Shown one piece after another: positions 59,393 through 64,000 of a DNA stretch of 64,000 bases. The DNA is from Phaeotremella fagi (Eukaryota > Basidiomycota > Tremellomycetes > Tremellales > Phaeotremellaceae). The notes under the pieces are model-generated. The model did not search any database. It had not been told where the DNA came from and was given only the letters and a program-made list of their open reading frames with translations. Every line of letters begins with the position of its first letter. Position 1 is the stretch's first letter. Both the position numbers and the translations under genes were made by a program. The DNA lies in contig BCHU01000004.1 of the NCBI GenBank assembly GCA_001599715.1, positions 1,364,001 to 1,428,000 of the forward strand, read 5' to 3'.

Positions 59393-59902
59393 ATGCCCAG
59401 AAAAACCAAATCAGACCGATACCAAACGTCTAAAGAGCTTTCTACGAGGTACATCTTTCTAGCTCCAAAGTCAACTTTGAGATATACCGATACGATTCCA
59501 ATTTGGGATTTCAACGTCAAATTAATAACCGATGGAGATGAACGATCGAGATGTATTGAAGAAGCCATGGGTAGGGTAACGGAATATTGGAAATCTCATC
59601 AACTTGATATTCCTGAAAAGTCAATGGGAACTCCTAGATACGTTTTACGTGTCATGACAAATAAAATGTTTCATTACACATTCTTGATGCTGAATAACGC
59701 GATCCTTAGTGTTGAAGGTGAGAGTAAGCGGACGATTGTTTATGGTAGTGAGAAACAGTTGAAGTTATTGAATAACGGAGGGTCGATTGATGTGAGTCGA
59801 TATGGGTTTAGGGAGGATAGGTTGATTTGGTCGAGAGTTGATGAAGATACTGAGAGTTATGGATTCGACGAACCGGAGAATGGATTGATGATGAGTAAAT
59901 AG
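59393..59902 (+). CDS. Unknown family 3, copy 4, divergent (169 aa)
   Basis: Single exon from the ATG at 59393. The N-terminal motif is diverged ('KELSTRYIFLAPKSTLRY'), the middle is helical ('RCIEEAMGRVTEYWKSHQ'), and the C terminus keeps the module: 'TIVYGSEKQLKLLNNGGSID', 'VSRYGFREDRLIW', 'ESYGFDEPEN'. The LLCLD strand has become IVYGS, but the spacing S-x3-L-x2-G-x-S-I-D-x-S is kept. Convergent to MOG1, with 73 bp between the stop codons. Function unknown. Confidence 0.75.
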   Translation: MPRKTKSDRYQTSKELSTRYIFLAPKSTLRYTDTIPIWDFNVKLITDGDERSRCIEEAMGRVTEYWKSHQLDIPEKSMGTPRYVLRVMTNKMFHYTFLMLNNAILSVEGESKRTIVYGSEKQLKLLNNGGSIDVSRYGFREDRLIWSRVDEDTESYGFDEPENGLMMSK

Positions 59903-59975
59903 TCCGATTCTGATTAATAATTAGATCATATTCTATTATTTTAAACTGGTTTGATCGAATCTAAACATCATGTCT

Positions 59976-60728
59976 TCAACTATCACCAAAAAGTTCCCAA
60001 TCCAATATCCTAAGACCAGAAACAGCAGAAGTCCACCAGCGCTCAACGACCTCTCTTTCCATTTCGCCACCCCCCTCACTAAGATTGACGTTCACACTAC
60101 AAACCAAATCTGCTTTCTTGATTCGTTTGCCCGCCTCATTCTCTATAATCAACCAACATCGCCAAAGAGCCATTCCAATCCAGACATGATCTGGTATTTC
60201 AGTTTCGTGACCTGGTCGAGGTTGTCCGGTTGGATCGTGCGTGTATTTGTGGATGGTTTGAGTTCCTTTCAGGACTGTTGGTTCCGGTGTGGAGAGGTTT
60301 GAAGTTGAGGTTGTTGATAGGGGCGTTGGGGGGAGGGGTTGAGAGCGTTGTGTAAGGATTGTGGATGATAGTGCTGTGTTGTCGTGGGCTAAGGAATCGA
60401 AATGGAATCTGATTCTGTCAAATGTAGTATCATATTGTGATTTTCCTGGACTTACTTTGCAGCATCGTACAGATCATCTTTAGTAGCTCCTTCTTCGACA
60501 AGTTCGAGAATCTCAACGACTAAACTGGTTGTAGATGTTGAAGAAAGGAAAACTTCTTGGTTGTCAGGTATTTGTCTCAAGTCGCTGAGGTTTCGGTTAG
60601 CTTGAAATTGGGAACATTTCCTGAGATCATGAAAATTACCTTGCATCTAGATAATCTGATGGTAATGGGAAAGCTATAGCACCACCGAAGAGAGGTCTTG
60701 GGATGAGCTGGATAGTTGGATTTGTCAT
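59976..60728 (-). CDS. MOG1: Mog1-like Ran/Gsp1-binding protein
   Basis: Nuclear protein that binds Ran GTPase and promotes nucleotide release in nuclear import. Three exons from the ATG at 60728: 'MTNPTIQLIPRPLFGGAIAF', 'PLPSDYLDAS', then 'DLRQIPDNQEVFLS', 'SLVVEILELVEEGATKDDLY', 'DAAKIRFHFDSLAHDN', and a last exon with 'TVLKGTQTIHKY', 'VWIGMALWRC' and 'KADLVCSVNVNL'. The opening LFGGAI...LP...D.S.LR.IPDNQEVF is the diagnostic Mog1 segment. Introns are 60642-60594 and 60459-60414 approximately. About 220 aa, normal for the family. Confidence 0.9.
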
Positions 60729-60882
60729 TGTTTGTGTTGTTGTCGTTGTCAAAAGTCTAACTTCGTAACACAGTATCCAAATCTATAGTCGCCATCGGAG
60801 ATTCTTCGTAACTCCTCCAAACCAAACTCCTCCTTTTGAAATCAACTTCTACCTTGTTCGACCATCATTATTCACCTCAAAC

Positions 60883-61716
60883 ATGTCCAACAATATAGCA
60901 AGCACTTCCCAAGCATCCCTCTTACCTCTAGAACTACGTCTTCGAACCTTGGAATCCCAAATCCTCGGTGTCTCATCAGCGTATGATCAACACATTGTTC
61001 CTCGACCGGATACCAAACCAGCAACGCGACGTGTTGAAGAGATATTGGACGAGATAGATAGAGCTGTAGCTGGTAGTGAAGCACTTAAATCATTCGTCGC
61101 TAATTGTAAGTATCGCTATCTCTTTTCAAATGCACTAGCTGAATTATCTCGTAGATCCACAATACCTACCATTGTTAAATCTACCCGGTTCAACGAGCAA
61201 TGAAACAGACGGATCAAACGAACAAACAAACAAACCAATCACTGAATCTGATTTATTACCTGATTCAACGAAGATAACGATGTTACTTGAAGCAGCTGAA
61301 GATATCAGAAGTGCTGAGAGGGATCTACGTGAGATTGAGATATTGAAGAAGAACGGTGTAGAGGGTTCAGGTCAACTTGAAGGTCTGTCAGTATACCTGG
61401 TTCACCATGAGACTAACGAGAGAGATAGACCTTTTACCTCACGCAGAAGAACTCGCTGTCAGTCTTGATCGATCCCAAGAAAGACGACGAGCTCTCGAAA
61501 AGAGTCAAAATGAAGTCTCAGATCTTGTTCGAAGATATAACGAATTCGTGAGTTGTCGCTCGCTGTGGGACCTTGAGAGGCTGATTATAACGTTTTTTTT
61601 AGACTTTGACGATTTCAGAACTTTTCTTGGAGTTGCATTTGAGATTGGAGGGGATGGAGAGTTCTGTTGCGAAATTGGAACGACAGAGGAGGAAAGAGTT
61701 GGCTCAGAGGTTCTGA
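60883..61716 (+). CDS. DCTN3: Dynactin p24 subunit (DCTN3-like)
   Basis: Coiled-coil subunit of the dynactin shoulder, partner of p50 and p150, needed for dynein-driven transport. Four exons from the ATG at 60883: 'LELRLRTLESQILG' near the start, 'EILDEIDRAVAGSEALKSFV', then 'NYPQYLPLLNLPG', 'KITMLLEAAEDIRSAERDLR', 'LLPHAEELAVSLDRSQERRR', and 'VSDLVRRYNEFTLTISELFL' with 'LELHLRLEGMESSVAKLERQ' at the C terminus. The order and spacing match DCTN3 (for example its LLEEYNKTTMLLSKQF region). Introns are about 61108-61154, 61382-61426 and 61549-61603. The gene ends at TGA 61714-61716; about 225 aa. Confidence 0.78.
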
Positions 61717-62315
61717 GGGTGTACCCTCAGATCCAGACGACGTAGACTGTTGTATTCTTATAACGAATAATGATAAATAACGAGATTGTTTTCAGAGATT
61801 TTCTCTGACCCGTTTAATAATCACATTAAGCTTTCTTTCAGTCATGGATGATCATCGTGGATCTGCATAAACACTACAAAAGTATTGGTGTGATCGAACA
61901 TCAAATTCGTGTCGTCGCTTGGAGAAAGACAATTACTCCAATTGTAATCTCATGACTACATTTTCACCTCTGCGTCCTTCAGTCCGTTCTGATAACGGCA
62001 TCGACAGTGCTTGCCTGCAAGGCTGCAGAATCCTGATCGCTCCCTATACAGTATCAGCTGAGATCACCAACAACTTCGAACTTCAACCCTCAGTCTCGCC
62101 TTACAAACCCCTTCCACACCCTCATGATCCCTCCCCCATTTTCCCGATTGAGAACTAAGGAGGAGGCTTTAATGATCATCTATCCTCCTTAGAGGTGGGT
62201 GTGTTCGGATTACCAGTGTTATACATCGTTGGGTTGAATGTGATCATTTGAACAGGTAGAAGTGACTTACGGTAGTCGTTACATTATCTGCGACCCTATA
62301 CGAAAAGCATAGGTC
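61717..62315. other. Intergenic region between convergent genes
   Basis: 599 bp between the 3' ends of dynactin p24 and GPATCH11. It contains a perfect 10-bp inverted repeat (62155-62164 and 62183-62192). The frame at 61919-62158 has no ATG start and is not credible. Confidence 0.45.
62155..62192. repeat. 10-bp inverted repeat, 18-base loop
   Basis: CTAAGGAGGA and its exact complement TCCTCCTTAG. It lies between convergent genes, so it could shape 3' ends; role unknown. Confidence 0.5.
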
Positions 62316-63607
62316 CTAATGATCATCCTCATCTTCACCTGGACATCCGCCTGTCCCTTCTAAGACCTCCCAACTTGGGTATTTGTACGAACACCAAAAA
62401 CAATAGAGATGCTCATGCCGTAATTGTGATATCAAAAATGCTAGATGTTGCGCAGGCTGGGAAATTGAGGATCAGTGATTGATCGTAGGTACGGTTGAAG
62501 ACACTCACCTCCATTGCTAAAACTTTCTTCGTCCCCGAAACCATCTCATTCCAATCTATACTGTCCCCGTTTTCATCGTCTTTCTTGGTTTCCTTCTGCT
62601 TATCCCCATCCAGCTTTCCAAACGCTATATCTTCGTCTCCGTCATCATCGCCATTGATGTCGCTCAACATGTCTCGTCGAATTTGTTCTCTCATTCTTTC
62701 AGCCGCAGATAGATTTTTCTCTTTGTTATAGGCTCTTATGGGATCTGGTGATGGTGAGCGATCTGGTGAGATTGGATAGGTAGGGTAGATGAGATGTAAT
62801 AAAGGTTTTGGAAGGGTGTGGATTGGATCTGAAGGCATTGTGTGTAGTGGGTGGAACTGTTTGACCAGAAGTATCAGTAACCCATCTCTCTGGAATAGTC
62901 TACTTCATACTCACTTTGATCCCCCTTTCTTCATCCATCTTCACAAGCATGTCTCGAGCTTTCCATTCTTTCTTCTCGATCTCCTTTTCAGCAAAATCAC
63001 GTCCACGTCGATCTCGAAATGAGCCAGTTTCCTCCTCCAATCTAGCCAGTTTCTTCGGATCCAAAGCGTCTGGATTCCTGTTAGATAAATTGGGCAGAGG
63101 TGGTGGTGAAGGTGATCTGGCAGATAGACCTTTCCGGCCTAGATGATAATTTTAGTATAATGAAGTTCAAATTATTCACCCAAAAAACATACCAGCCCAC
63201 ATTGATACTCTAATAGGTTCTAATCTTGGTTGCTGTCTCGATCCAATTCCACCTCTAGGCCCATCCTCAGAATCAATCTTGTATCGTTTACTCTCCACCC
63301 CAGGAGAAACACTTCTCTTCCTACCAAGTCCCTCCCCAACTTTCCAACCCATCTTCATCATCATCTCCATAGCCTTCCCCCCACCCCCAGAACTCTCACC
63401 GCCACCCTCAAACAAGCTAGTGTTCAATCCAACTTGTCTACGTTCTTTCTCCAGTTGTTTTGATGAGATCTGCTGTTGAGCTTGGGATCTACGGAGGGAA
63501 TTTAATTGTTGAGAGGCTCTTTTGGCTGAATAGGATTTTTCGGGTTTGGTGCTTTCGACTAGGAATTTGTCGGACATGAAATCATCTTCAGAGTCTGAGT
63601 CTGGCAT
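62316..63607 (-). CDS. GPATCH11: G-patch protein of the GPATCH11/CCDC75 family
   Basis: Nuclear protein with G-patch and C-terminal DUF4187. Four exons from the ATG at 63607 ('MPDSDSEDDFMSDKFL'). The G-patch is 'AMEMMMKMGWKVGEGLGRKR' followed by 'RGGIGSRQQPRLEPI'. Later come a charged linker ('LEEETGSFRDRRGRDFAEKE'), 'NLSAAERMREQIRRDML', and the last exon with the DUF4187 zinc-like segment 'HLAFLISQLRHEHLYCFWCS' and 'YKYPSWEVLEGTGGCPGEDE' plus 'DDH'. The C-x2-C...C arrangement and the acidic end are typical. G-patch proteins activate DEAH helicases in RNA processing; the partner here is unknown. About 365 aa. Confidence 0.9.
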
Positions 63608-63817
63608 TGTGATTGCTGTTGGACGCTATCAACAACGTCTTGGATGTCATCAAAGTAAAGTATTCAATGGAAGTTGTAAAAGAAAACTCGTGGGTTTCGC
63701 GTGGAATGATGATGTAATATTACGCTTTTGTTTACAAACAATTTTATCTCTCTCTTACATTCTCTCTTCTTCTTATCCACTTTTACTCCATCAAATGACA
63801 ATAACCTAAGTGTTTAA

Positions 63818-64000
63818 ATGGATTTCTTTAGGCAGAGTGTACTACCTGCCGCGTCTGCTGGTGCTGGTCTGGGTTTTGAGAGTCAGTTCCTCCTTTCAAA
63901 CTCTAAATGAAACGTCGCTAATCTCGAATTCTTGGTGGCGATAGTTGGTAGAAGGTCGACAACCTTTGGTGTAAGTTTTTGCTTGAGGATGTCTCTGAAT
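63818..64000 (+). CDS. 5' end of a gene running off the window
   Basis: ATG at 63818 gives 'MDFFRQSVLPAASAGAGLGF', then, after an intron of about 60 nt (donor GTCAGT near 63881, acceptor near 63944), 'EIGRRSTTFG' with a GTAAGT donor at about 63971. Too little is left to identify. The form 'hydrophobic Ala-rich start then FEIG' recalls SCY1-like pseudokinases such as Cex1, but that is a guess. Confidence 0.4.

Noticed and set aside
61919..62158. 79-codon plus-strand frame between convergent genes
   Set aside because: No ATG at its start, low-complexity Pro/Ser content, no homology by eye.

Overview
The window looks like nuclear DNA of a basidiomycete yeast of the Tremellomycetes type (Cryptococcus/Kwoniella-like). 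Conserved genes on both strands are cut by many 35-60 nt GT-AG introns, gene density is high, and the recognisable proteins (SMC2, ETP1/BRAP2, CUL3, UBP12, mL38, MOG1, dynactin p24, GPATCH11, DUF7137, HSP12) are eukaryotic and fungal in form. The organism call is inference; no species marker is present.

Layout. (1) 1-11.9 kb: five head-to-tail, intronless, minus-strand paralogues of a large coiled-coil protein family I do not recognise; the first runs off the left edge. (2) 12.3-16.8 kb: condensin subunit SMC2. (3) 16.8-20.9 kb: a tandem duplication of about 1.7 kb carrying a second unknown family; the distal copy is broken by a 552-bp solo LTR with a 5-bp target duplication. (4) 21-24.2 kb: an ETP1/BRAP2-like ubiquitin ligase and a GNAT acetyltransferase. 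(5) 24.5-30.2 kb: a Ser-rich regulatory-looking protein, a 2.2-kb gap in which I see nothing, MsrA, and a DUF7137 surface protein. (6) 30.5-40.15 kb: a compact set of Zn2Cys6 regulator, Dal5-type permease, AtuA-DUF4387 fusion, DAO-type flavoprotein and RidA. It looks like an inducible catabolic cluster for a small nitrogen-containing acid, and two CGG/CCG palindromes lie in its promoters. (7) 40.3-53.9 kb: a minus-strand tRNA with an intron, a small hydrophilic protein, HSP12, mL38, a UBP12-like deubiquitinase, a PPR-like mitochondrial protein and cullin-3. (8) 54.4-59.9 kb: a third unknown cluster of small intronless genes with a decayed relic and a foldback (MITE-like) element. (9) 60-64 kb: MOG1, dynactin p24, GPATCH11 and the 5' end of one more gene.

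The most interesting signals are the lineage-restricted-looking families. By eye, the 17-20 kb and 54-60 kb families share one C-terminal module (a hydrophobic strand, an S-x3-L-x2-G-x2-I/F-D/N-x-S core, then a strand ending in F), so they probably form one undescribed domain family. The large family at 0-12 kb is distinct, with a conserved N-terminal GLE...WDxN block and a C-terminal PDPEEI...DIQEEQE-like block. All these family genes lack introns, unlike most conserved neighbours. No function can be assigned from sequence alone.
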